Below, piece by piece: positions 1 through 5,121 of a stretch of DNA of 5,234 nucleotides. The stretch is from Gammaproteobacteria bacterium (lineage in GTDB: Bacteria > Pseudomonadota > Gammaproteobacteria > Pseudomonadales > UBA3067). Every line of letters begins with the position of its first letter. Position 1 is the first letter of the stretch. Below the pieces are notes generated by a model. The model was not told the DNA's origin and made no database searches. It worked only from the letters and a program-made list of their open reading frames with translations. The stretch covers positions 1 to 5,234 of the forward strand of contig JAHRVS010000196.1 in assembly GCA_019090565.1 (NCBI GenBank), in the 5' to 3' direction. A program made the translations under genes and the position numbers.

Positions 1-589
1 CCTGCCCCCAAAGGTTTGGCACGGCCCATCCGTCTAACCAATCTTTCAGCATGCCTTCATAGCGAGGCTCTGGGTTCATATCATTAAGAAAACCATCAGC
101 AACGGCTATGCGCCCACCTGGTTTCAGGATGCGATAAGCTTCTTCGAGAAACTCTTTCTTGTTGTTGGCATAGCAGACGCTTTCCATGCCCCAAACCACA
201 TCAAATGTATTATCTTCAAAGCCGGTATCAAGGAAGCTGCGCACTTCATAGTTTATGCGGGAGCTTAGTTTCTTTTTCTCGGCCAATTTACGCGCACGAA
301 TCAACTGGTATTCACTGATATTGATGCCAGTACACTGTACGTCGTAATGTTCTGATAGCCATAAGCAGCTTCCTCCTACACCGCAGCCAGCATCTAGGAT
401 TTTATCTCCATTTTTGACGCCAGCACGCTCAGCGAGGACTCGGTTCATATTCAATACGGCGGCTTTATGACGGCGATTGTCCGCGTCGTAAAAACCGTAG
501 TGAAGTGAAAAATTGCTGTCAATTTGCCAGACTAGACGGTAATCAATGTCGCAGTTCTCGTAGTAATTAATGATTTCCTGCTCTGTCAT
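1..589 (-). CDS. SAM-dependent class I methyltransferase, N-terminal 196 residues (gene continues past left edge)
   Basis: Reading the minus strand from ATG at 589 gives an open frame to the window edge, beginning MTEQEIINYYENCDIDYRL. Visible motifs are the SAM-binding glycine loop ILDAGCGVGG at residues 64-73, the post-I strand TGINIS at 87-92, the acidic FDVVWGMESV strand at 129-138 and the RILKPGGR loop at 153-160. The HYGFYD stretch at 30-35 and the late DWLDGWAVPNL at 183-193 resemble the small-molecule C/N/O-methyltransferases related to gamma-tocopherol and sterol methyltransferases. The class is therefore clear but the substrate is not. The 3' part, including most of the C-terminal acceptor region, lies outside. 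The start is supported by an AGGA ribosome site (plus-strand 600-603), 10 nt upstream. It is divergent from rraA across a long gene-free stretch. Likely cytosolic, with no signal peptide. Family call strong, substrate unknown. Confidence 0.9.
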   Translation of the reverse strand, partial: MTEQEIINYYENCDIDYRLVWQIDSNFSLHYGFYDADNRRHKAAVLNMNRVLAERAGVKNGDKILDAGCGVGGSCLWLSEHYDVQCTGINISEYQLIRARKLAEKKKLSSRINYEVRSFLDTGFEDNTFDVVWGMESVCYANNKKEFLEEAYRILKPGGRIAVADGFLNDMNPEPRYEGMLKDWLDGWAVPNLWGQ

Positions 590-734
590 GGCAAATGTAT
601 CCTGAATTGATTATGGGTATTCGTGAGCGGCATCATTCTGATAGGTGGCGTATTGAGCCCAGTTATTGTCGTATCAATAAGCCTGAATTTCAACCTGGTA
701 GTGCGGGCGACTTGGTGACACCGCGAGAAACCTG

Positions 735-857
735 CCTTATAAAGAGGTAGCTTCTTATTGTTTTCTATACGCAATATTACTGCCGTGTTTGGGGGTGAAA
801 TACTATCACAAAGGTTGACTTATTCAGAGGTGTTTTTAGCTCGACCGCTTTATAAGG
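735..857. repeat. 10-bp inverted repeat pair CCTTATAAAG / CTTTATAAGG
   Basis: CCTTATAAAG at 735-744 is exactly the reverse complement of CTTTATAAGG at 848-857, with about 100 bases between. The match stops at 10 bp on both sides. Each arm contains a TATAA-type core and could act as a -10 element in one orientation: the left arm reads TATAAG on the minus strand, upstream of the methyltransferase. A very short transposon remnant is possible, but no target duplication or transposase supports it. It may be chance. Confidence 0.3.
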
Positions 858-1294
858 TCCTGTTGATTGAGCCATTCAGCTTGGCTCATAGTGGGTCTGA
901 GGTTGTTGGCATTGATCGCCGATTTTGCTGCCTAGCGCCGAGCTCCTTTGAACCTGCAGTGCGTTCTACGATGTGAGCTTGGGCATTCCCTAGGATATTT
1001 TTCTATTTCGCTTTATTTTTTGGGGGGCTAAAGTGCGCTTTTTACCCGATAGCTGCATTAGCTCCGTACTCAAGTCCTCGTATATGCCCTATACACAGCG
1101 GTTTTTCGTGTGCGGTTCAGAATTAGTATTTTTAGAGCGGAATTTTTTGGTCTAGGGCTGGGCGGTTTTAGTGTGAACTCCTATTACGGTGCGAATTGAG
1201 AGGAACAGCCCTTCGATATTGTTAATGTGCGATTGGGTCACCGGTGCTTGCAGACCTATAAGCAACAGCGGATAGATTTGCATAATGGGTGTTC

Positions 1295-1312
1295 CGCACA
1301 AAGTACTGTGCG
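1295..1312. repeat. Imperfect palindrome overlapping the rraA promoter
   Basis: CGCACA at 1295-1300 is the reverse complement of TGTGCG at 1307-1312, with a 6-nt spacer. The right arm ends inside the candidate -10 hexamer. A site of this shape and position could be an operator for a dimeric repressor, but no known consensus matches (it does not fit LexA). Function is inferred. Confidence 0.35.
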
Positions 1313-1317
1313 ATAAT
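1309..1317 (+). promoter_or_regulatory. Candidate extended -10 promoter of rraA
   Basis: TGCGATAAT at 1309-1317 combines the TG dinucleotide of an extended -10 with GATAAT, a 5/6 match to the sigma-70 TATAAT. There is no good -35 at 16-18 bp upstream, which extended -10 promoters tolerate. Transcription would start about 1324, giving a leader of about 30 nt before the GTG start. This is a prediction from sequence match only. Confidence 0.4.
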
Positions 1318-1343
1318 TCTTCTTCGTTTAATTTTAAAGATTT

Positions 1344-1349
1344 AGAGGA
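1344..1349 (+). promoter_or_regulatory. Ribosome binding site that sets the GTG start of rraA
   Basis: AGAGGA lies 6 nt before the GTG at 1356. This is near-ideal spacing and supports the non-ATG start. The encoded N terminus, MTFVTPDLCD, also aligns with the usual family N terminus. Confidence 0.75.
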
Positions 1350-1355
1350 TAGCCT

Positions 1356-1844
1356 GTGACCTTTGTTACCCCTGATTTGTGTGATGAAAATCCAGAACTG
1401 GTATCTGTTGTGGCCCCCATGTTTGCTAACTATGGTGGACATAAGGAATTTTACGGTGAAATAGTTACTATTAAGTGCTTTGAAGATAATTCGATTGTTA
1501 AAGAGCAAGCGAGTGAACCGGGGAAAGGGCGAGTAATGGTTGTCGATGGGGGAGGGTCTCTGCGCTGTGCATTACTTGGGGATTTAATTGCAGAGAAAGC
1601 GGTTGAGAATGGCTGGGCGGGTTTGGTAATTTATGGCTGCATTCGAGATGTAGATGCCATTGCGGAGCTGAAACTCGGTGTGCAGGCGGTGAATAGCATC
1701 CCGATTAAAAGCGTTCGCAAGGGGCGTGGCGATTTGAATATAGATGTTACCTTCGGTGGGGTAACGTTCAAACCTGGTTATTTTATCTACGCAGATAATA
1801 ATGGCGTTATTATATCGCCAGAAGCGCTAAAGTTGACTGAGTAG
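1356..1844 (+). CDS. rraA: RraA-family protein (RNase E activity regulator A / HMG aldolase-like)
   Basis: A 162-residue protein, almost the length of E. coli RraA (161). Family hallmarks are the N-terminal VTPDLCDENPEL (4-15), the VVDGGGSLRCALLGD loop (62-76), AEKAVENGWAGLVIYGCIRD (79-98) and YADNNGVIISP (145-155). In E. coli RraA is a ring-shaped trimer that binds RNase E and lowers its activity. Related proteins are class II pyruvate aldolases acting on 4-hydroxy-4-methyl-2-oxoglutarate and decarboxylating oxaloacetate. Here Asp76, Arg97 and Asp98 form the Asp-x20-Arg-Asp arrangement of those enzymes; E. coli RraA has Ala and Gln in place of the two Asp residues. Function may therefore be enzymatic rather than, or as well as, regulatory. 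It appears monocistronic, with its own candidate promoter, and converges on gcdH. Translation starts at GTG with a good ribosome site. Family certain; in vivo role open. Confidence 0.93.
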   Translation: MTFVTPDLCDENPELVSVVAPMFANYGGHKEFYGEIVTIKCFEDNSIVKEQASEPGKGRVMVVDGGGSLRCALLGDLIAEKAVENGWAGLVIYGCIRDVDAIAELKLGVQAVNSIPIKSVRKGRGDLNIDVTFGGVTFKPGYFIYADNNGVIISPEALKLTE

Positions 1845-1922
1845 GCTGTTGAAATTTGGCACGGTAGTCAGTGAGTGGCTAAGTCACGAGGATAAGGCTT
1901 ATTACGCAACATAGGTGACTGG
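1845..1922. other. Convergent spacer between rraA and gcdH
   Basis: Seventy-eight bases separate the two stop codons. The stretch has an 11-bp palindrome ATAAGGCTTAT (1892-1902) and arms AGTCAC (1882-1887) / GTGACT (1915-1920), but neither hairpin is followed by a T-run on either strand. No intrinsic terminator is recognisable. The two transcripts may end by Rho or overlap at their 3' ends. Confidence 0.5.
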
Positions 1923-3104
1923 TTAGAAGAATGCTTGAATACCTGTCTGCGCACGGCCCAGTATTAAGCTATGTATGTCATAAGTGCCTTCGTAGGTATT
2001 GACCGTTTCAAGATTAAGCATATGGCGCATCACGGGGTAGTCATCAACGATGCCATTTGCGCCAAGAATGTCTCTCGACTGCCGAGCTATATGCAGTGCT
2101 TTGCCACAAGCATTTCGCTTTACGAGTGAAATCATTTCAGGCCTAAAGCGCGCTTCATCCATTAGGCGTCCGACTCGCAGAGAGCTTTGTAATGAAAGCG
2201 TAATTTCTGTTTGCATATCAGCCAGTTTGTTTTGTACCAACTGAGTCTGAGCGAGAGGCCGACCGAACTGTTTTCTATTTAATGCATATTCACGTGCCGT
2301 GTGCCAGCATGCCTCGGCGGCCCCCATTGCGCCCCATGATATGCCATAACGGGCGCTATTTAGGCATGAGAATGGTCCCTTTAGGCCATGACAGTAAGGG
2401 AGTATGTTTTTTTGTGGGACAAATACCTTATCGAGGGTGACTTGGCCGGTCACTGATGCGCGTAATGATAATTTCCCCTCTATGGTTGATGTAGACAGGC
2501 CATCCATCCCTTTCTCTAGAATAAAGCCTCGGATTATACCTTGATCGTCTTTTGCCCATATTATAAAAATATCAGCAATGGGGGCATTGGTAATCCACAT
2601 TTTTTGCCCTGTCAGCGCGTAGCCCCCTGTGGTGATTGTGGCGTGTGTTTGCATGCTATTAGGGTCTGAGCCGCTATTGGCCTCTGTAAGCCCAAAACAA
2701 CCGATTAAGTCGCCAGTAGCCAGTTTCGGAAGGTAGTGGTTTTTCTGCTCATCATCGCCAAAATGGTAAATAGGATGCATGACGAGGCTTGACTGAACAC
2801 TCATGGCTGAGCGGTAAGCGCTGTCGATACGCTCTATTTCTCTGGCGACCAATCCATATGCGACATACGTAGCGCCTGCACAGCCATAACCGTCAATCGT
2901 TAGCCCGAGTAGCCCGAGCGCGCCCATTTCTTGCAAAATGTTCCTGTCGAAATTTTCATTGCGAAATGCCTTTCGAATGCGAGGTAAAAGAGCGTTTTGT
3001 GCATACTGCTGTGCGGAGTGCTGCGTGAGCCTCTCCTCCTCAGTGAGTTGGTCCTCAAGCAGAAGAATGTCTTGCCAGTTGGGAGAGGGGGTGGTTTTAG
3101 CCAT
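1923..3104 (-). CDS. gcdH: Glutaryl-CoA dehydrogenase
   Basis: A 393-residue acyl-CoA dehydrogenase, normal length for bacterial GcdH. It is a cytosolic FAD enzyme converting glutaryl-CoA to crotonyl-CoA plus CO2 in lysine, tryptophan and glutarate catabolism, passing electrons to ETF. Domains: N-terminal helical about 20-133, middle beta about 137-228, C-terminal helical about 245-390. Visible signatures are YRSAMSVQSSLV (97-108), whose Arg98-Ser99 match the human Arg94-Ser95 that hold the glutaryl carboxylate; the acyl-CoA dehydrogenase signature GLTEANSGSDPNS (138-150); ARYGISWGAMGAAE (251-264); and NTYEGTYDIH (369-378) with catalytic base Glu372. The C terminus GRAQTGIQAF is typical. Two small departures are Tyr375 where the family usually has His (EGTHDIH), and Ala349 where Gly is usual. 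No clear Shine-Dalgarno precedes the ATG, but no better in-frame start exists. No glutarate CoA-transferase or LysR regulator gene lies beside it, so it seems monocistronic. Confidence 0.96.
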   Translation of the reverse strand: MAKTTPSPNWQDILLLEDQLTEEERLTQHSAQQYAQNALLPRIRKAFRNENFDRNILQEMGALGLLGLTIDGYGCAGATYVAYGLVAREIERIDSAYRSAMSVQSSLVMHPIYHFGDDEQKNHYLPKLATGDLIGCFGLTEANSGSDPNSMQTHATITTGGYALTGQKMWITNAPIADIFIIWAKDDQGIIRGFILEKGMDGLSTSTIEGKLSLRASVTGQVTLDKVFVPQKNILPYCHGLKGPFSCLNSARYGISWGAMGAAEACWHTAREYALNRKQFGRPLAQTQLVQNKLADMQTEITLSLQSSLRVGRLMDEARFRPEMISLVKRNACGKALHIARQSRDILGANGIVDDYPVMRHMLNLETVNTYEGTYDIHSLILGRAQTGIQAFF

Positions 3105-3139
3105 GTTTTGGGTCGCAAGGTTTCGGAGGAGGGTGTATG

Positions 3140-3186
3140 ACTAGTGTGGTATACATGGCATAGAATTTAAAGTTTTTGGCACTAGT
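3140..3186. repeat. ACTAGTG / CACTAGT inverted repeat upstream of gcdH
   Basis: ACTAGTG at 3140-3146 is the reverse complement of CACTAGT at 3180-3186, 33 bases apart. The pair encloses the candidate -10 of gcdH, so it could be two halves of a regulator site or a looping operator. No regulator is encoded in the window to pair with it. The core is itself a 6-bp palindrome, so chance is a real alternative. Confidence 0.3.
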
Positions 3187-3192
3187 TGGCAA
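3164..3192 (-). promoter_or_regulatory. Candidate sigma-70 promoter of gcdH
   Basis: On the minus strand TTGCCA (plus 3187-3192) matches 5/6 of the -35 TTGACA. A 17-bp gap leads to TAAATT (plus 3164-3169), a 4/6 match to TATAAT. Transcription would begin near 3157, giving a leader of about 50 nt. The -35 lies within the middle one of three TTGGCA repeats, so a protein bound there would compete with or assist RNA polymerase. Prediction only. Confidence 0.35.
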
Positions 3193-3202
3193 ACTGTTGG
3201 CA
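3176..3202. repeat. Three TTGGCA repeats at helical spacing
   Basis: TTGGCA occurs at 3176-3181, 3186-3191 and 3197-3202, start-to-start distances 10 and 11 bp, so all three face the same side of the helix. The last copy touches the left arm of the terminator. The position directly upstream of gcdH and the phasing are typical of a multi-subunit activator or repressor site. The regulator is unknown. Confidence 0.45.
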
Positions 3203-3240
3203 AAAAAAAGGATGAGCTTTAAGGGCTCATCCTTTTTTTT
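3202..3240 (-). terminator. Rho-independent terminator of mdh (works in both directions)
   Basis: GGATGAGC (3210-3217) pairs perfectly with GCTCATCC (3225-3232) around a 7-nt loop. Flanking A8 (3202-3209) and T8 (3233-3240) extend the pairing to 16 bp. Read on the minus strand it begins 17 nt past the mdh stop codon and ends in an eight-U run, so it terminates mdh and insulates gcdH. The symmetry means it would also stop plus-strand transcription. Confidence 0.93.
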
Positions 3241-3257
3241 GACTTGTAAAGTAAAGC

Positions 3258-4238
3258 TTAGGGGAGAAGATGACTAACTGCATCACGCTCTTCACGCAGC
3301 TCCTTCTCAGTCGCTTGCATTTTTTCACGGCTGAACGCATCAATCTCTAGGCCCTGAACAATGGTGAAGTCGCCATCTTTGCAGGTTACAGGAAAAGAGT
3401 AGATTAAACCCTTCTCGATGCCATAACTGCCATCGCTGTATATTCCCATGCTGACCCAGTCGTTGTCAGGGGTGCCAAGCGCCCAATCACGCATGTGCTC
3501 AATTGCTGCATTGGCTGCAGAGGCTGCACTGGAAGCGCCACGGGCCTTAATGATCGCAGCACCGCGCTGCTGAACGTCAGGAATAAAAGTTTCTTTATAC
3601 CAGCTGTCATCGACTTTTGGTGCCGCAGCATCACCTTTAACCAACGTATCGGAAATTTGAGGATACTGGGTCGCTGAGTGGTTGCCCCAAATCGTCATTT
3701 TGGTGATATCTGTAACGTGAGTACCGGTTTTTTGTGCCAGTTGAGCAATTGCTCGATTGTGGTCGAGGCGAGTCATTGCTGTAAACTGGCTAGGAGCGAT
3801 ATCTGGCGCATTGCGCTGAGCGATTAATGAATTCGTATTAGCGGGGTTGCCGACTACCAGCACCTTGATGTTGCGGCTTGCTACGTCGTTGATCGCTTTA
3901 CCCTGAGCAGAGAAAATAGCGGCGTTGGCTTCAAGCAGATCCTTGCGCTCCATGCCAGGACCACGAGGACGTGCGCCGACGAGTAGGGCATAGTCAGCAT
4001 CTTTGAATGCAACGTTCGCATCATCCGTGGTCACGATTCCCTGGAGAAGAGGGAAGGCGCAGTCATCTAGCTCCATAGCAACACCTTTCAGTGCGTCAAG
4101 CGCAGGAGTTATTTCCAGCAACTGCAGGATTACTGGCTGATCAGCACCCAACATTTGCCCCGATGCGATACGGAAAAGAAGTGAATAACTAATTTGGCCC
4201 GCGGCACCTGTAACCGTAATTTTGGCTGGTTGTTTCAT
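3258..4238 (-). CDS. mdh: Malate dehydrogenase, type 2 (NAD-dependent)
   Basis: A 326-residue protein from the ATG at 4238; type 2 malate dehydrogenases are usually about 326-330. It catalyses the reversible NAD-linked oxidation of malate to oxaloacetate in the TCA cycle, in the cytosol. Visible: Rossmann loop TVTGAAGQISYSL (8-20); strand end LQLLEI (39-43) whose Glu42 suits NAD rather than NADP; mobile active-site loop GARPRGPGMERKD (88-100) with Arg92 and Arg98; VVGNPANTN (128-136); MTRLDHNRA (155-163) with Asp159 and Arg162; and WGNHSATQYP (184-193) with catalytic His187. No residue of the active site is missing. TTG at 4241, in frame one codon earlier, could also initiate. The gene is single, with its own terminator, and is preceded by a long gene-free region. 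Upstream spacer includes the 11-bp palindrome CTGACCGTCAG (4321-4331), a possible operator. Confidence 0.97.
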   Translation of the reverse strand: MKQPAKITVTGAAGQISYSLLFRIASGQMLGADQPVILQLLEITPALDALKGVAMELDDCAFPLLQGIVTTDDANVAFKDADYALLVGARPRGPGMERKDLLEANAAIFSAQGKAINDVASRNIKVLVVGNPANTNSLIAQRNAPDIAPSQFTAMTRLDHNRAIAQLAQKTGTHVTDITKMTIWGNHSATQYPQISDTLVKGDAAAPKVDDSWYKETFIPDVQQRGAAIIKARGASSAASAANAAIEHMRDWALGTPDNDWVSMGIYSDGSYGIEKGLIYSFPVTCKDGDFTIVQGLEIDAFSREKMQATEKELREERDAVSHLLP

Positions 4239-4248
4239 CAATTTTGTT

Positions 4249-4253
4249 TCCTT
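4249..4253 (-). promoter_or_regulatory. Ribosome binding site of mdh
   Basis: The minus strand reads AAGGA here, 10 nt before ATG at 4238 and 7 nt before the in-frame TTG at 4241. Spacing slightly favours TTG, but codon preference and the usual family N terminus (MKQP-type) favour ATG. The two choices differ by a single residue. Confidence 0.7.
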
Positions 4254-4301
4254 CGTAAAGTAGTAATAAAAGCCTTATGAGCCTTTAAATGCGTAAACCC
4301 C

Positions 4302-4331
4302 AATATGCTGGGAATAAATGCTGACCGTCAG
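4302..4331 (-). promoter_or_regulatory. Possible mdh promoter overlapping a palindrome
   Basis: On the minus strand CTGACG (plus 4326-4331; 4/6 of a -35) is followed after 18 bp by CATATT (plus 4302-4307; 4/6 of a -10). This would leave a leader of about 55-60 nt. The -35 lies in the palindrome CTGACCGTCAG. Both hexamers are weak and other placements are possible. Confidence 0.22.
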
Positions 4332-4781
4332 TTCGAGCAGGATTTTAGTCTTCTTGGCTTGTAAATGCTATCTATTTGTATTCGTTGGTGAGGGTAATCA
4401 AGGGGGTTTCGATGAGAGAAATTGGCCTCCACGGTGGCGTTTGGCCCATCGATAAATAAGTGTAGGAGGTTAATAGCCAGATGATATAAAACATCAAATA
4501 ATTGTTTGACAGATGCATATTTAGCGGCATCTTAGTGGATTATTGCCTTTTTATATTGGTTCTGTGGCACAAGAATTTTTTTTCGAAAAGGCGCTGTTTC
4601 GGTTTGACAGGGTGGCAGTTATATACATCGCAGTGGTTTAGACGTTTTTATTATGAAAAACTAAGTGCGGCGGCCCGTAAGTAGTTGATAAAAACTCTAA
4701 GCTGTTGTTTTTAATTGATATAGTTGGATTGTAAAAAAATCAGTCAATTTACTGAACTGGTGAGACGGTAAGGCGGGAGAG

Positions 4782-4866
4782 GAGATATAACAAGCTTATC
4801 AACAGAGTTACGCACAGCATGTGTGGATAAGACTTTATCTCTTTAACTTTAGCTGAGATATAACAA
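4782..4866. repeat. 12-bp direct repeats bracketing the DnaA-box cluster
   Basis: GAGATATAACAA occurs exactly at 4782-4793 and 4855-4866, 73 bp start to start. The DnaA-like boxes lie between them, the first starting 2 nt after the left copy. A partial inverted copy, TTATCTC at 4835-4841, sits before the right copy. The 37 bases around 4832-4868 are about three-quarters A+T. The arrangement could be an iterated binding site or an easily melted element. Confidence 0.5.
4796..4830. promoter_or_regulatory. Cluster of DnaA-box-like sites
   Basis: Three 9-mers lie within 35 bp. TTATCAACA at 4796-4804 (plus) has one mismatch to TTATCCACA. TTACGCACA at 4808-4816 (plus) has one mismatch to the relaxed TTWTNCACA. 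TGTGGATAA at 4822-4830 is a perfect TTATCCACA on the minus strand. Start-to-start spacing is 12 and 14 bp. The outer sites face each other (CTTATC ... GATAAG). Clusters like this occur at replication origins, DnaA-titrating sites and DnaA-regulated promoters. No dnaA, dnaN, parAB or plasmid rep gene is in the window, so which of these applies cannot be decided here. Confidence 0.5.
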
Positions 4867-4890
4867 TTGTGCCTTGTTAGAGGCTTAATG

Positions 4891-4923
4891 TTACAAATCA
4901 TTACACATGGCCAGTGTTTGTAA
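4891..4923. repeat. TTACAAA / TTTGTAA inverted repeat
   Basis: TTACAAA at 4891-4897 is the perfect reverse complement of TTTGTAA at 4917-4923 with a 19-nt gap containing the 6-bp palindrome TGGCCA (4908-4913). An overlapping alternative pairing uses TTACA at 4901. No T-run follows, so it is not a terminator. It may be an operator for the right-end gene about 200 bases downstream. Weak. Confidence 0.3.
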
Positions 4924-5121
4924 TATTTCAATATCAGAGAAATAAGGTAAGCAAAATAGATCAGCACATGTCAGCGGTGAATCATAGAGTGAGTGATGGC
5001 GTTAAAATACTAATAGCCTAACTTGGTAGGGGTAGGAGTATTTCATTCACACAGTTGTTTGCTAGTGTTGTGTATGGGGAGCAGAATAGCAGCAATACCT
5101 TACGAATAAGCGGATGTTTAT

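Larger units (their letters stand above)
590..1355. other. Long intergenic region between methyltransferase and rraA
   Basis: About 770 bases with no convincing gene between the two divergent genes. Short open frames exist: 595-750 plus (51 codons), 758-976 plus (72 codons), 1190-1276 plus (28 codons) and a minus-strand frame across 586-774. None has a good ribosome site plus recognisable protein character. The stretch holds a 10-bp inverted repeat (735-744 and 848-857) and, at its right end, a candidate extended -10 promoter and an inverted repeat for rraA. Homopolymer runs occur around 1004-1026. I see no tRNA, no intact group II intron domain V and no intrinsic terminator. It may hold an unrecognised small RNA or the remains of a lost gene. 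Confidence 0.6.
4239..5121. other. Long intergenic region between mdh and the right-end gene
   Basis: About 880 bases between two divergent genes without a convincing protein gene. Contents in order: mdh leader and possible promoter (to 4331); a 15-codon frame at 4412-4459 behind AGGGGG; a consensus AGGAGGT at 4464-4470 followed by only a two-codon frame at 4481; a short palindrome TTTTCGAAAA near 4580; TTGACA hexamers at 4506 and 4604 without a matching -10; the DnaA-box cluster at 4782-4866; an inverted repeat at 4891-4923. Longer frames at 4502-4684 (plus, TTG start) and 4749-4967 (minus) lack ribosome sites and look non-protein. The right half is AT-rich. The size and the replication-protein sites suggest a regulatory or structural role beyond simple promoters. 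Confidence 0.6.

Noticed and set aside
595..750. 51-codon plus-strand frame beginning MYPELIMGIRERHH
   Set aside because: It begins inside the methyltransferase leader, has no ribosome site, is unlike any protein I know, and the complementary strand is open over the same interval.
758..976. 72-codon plus-strand frame
   Set aside because: No ribosome site, a Cys/Ser/Phe-rich irregular composition and no recognisable domain; more likely chance opening in a non-coding spacer.
1081..1135. GTGTGCGGTTC near 1109 resembles the 3' half of a group II intron domain V
   Set aside because: The matching 5' half (AGCCG-type strand) is not found about 20-35 bases upstream, no reverse transcriptase is present, and no intron 5' end can be paired with it.
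1152..1508. 118-codon minus-strand frame antisense to the start of rraA
   Set aside because: It overlaps the conserved N-terminal part of rraA, whose family assignment is secure; the antisense product has no protein-like features.
3125..3163. Strong ribosome-site-like GGAGGAGGG before ATG at 3137 on the plus strand
   Set aside because: The frame is only eight codons, ends in TAG at 3161-3163, and lies in the gcdH leader.
4604..4625. TTGACA followed by TATATA suggests a promoter
   Set aside because: The gap is 10 bp, far too short for sigma-70, and no acceptable -10 lies at 16-18 bp.
4502..4684. 60-codon plus-strand frame with a TTG start, rich in aromatic and Cys residues
   Set aside because: No ribosome site at the TTG. 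The good AGGAGGT lies about 30 bases earlier and is followed by stop codons.
4755..4771. AACTGGTGAGACGGTAA resembles a FadR operator
   Set aside because: Only the left half and the central GAC match the TGGTCNGACCA core; the right half is lost, and the neighbouring genes are not typical FadR targets.
4749..4967. 72-codon minus-strand frame across the DnaA-box cluster
   Set aside because: AT-rich non-coding sequence reading as Ile/Leu/Tyr; no ribosome site and it overlaps repeats that explain the sequence better.
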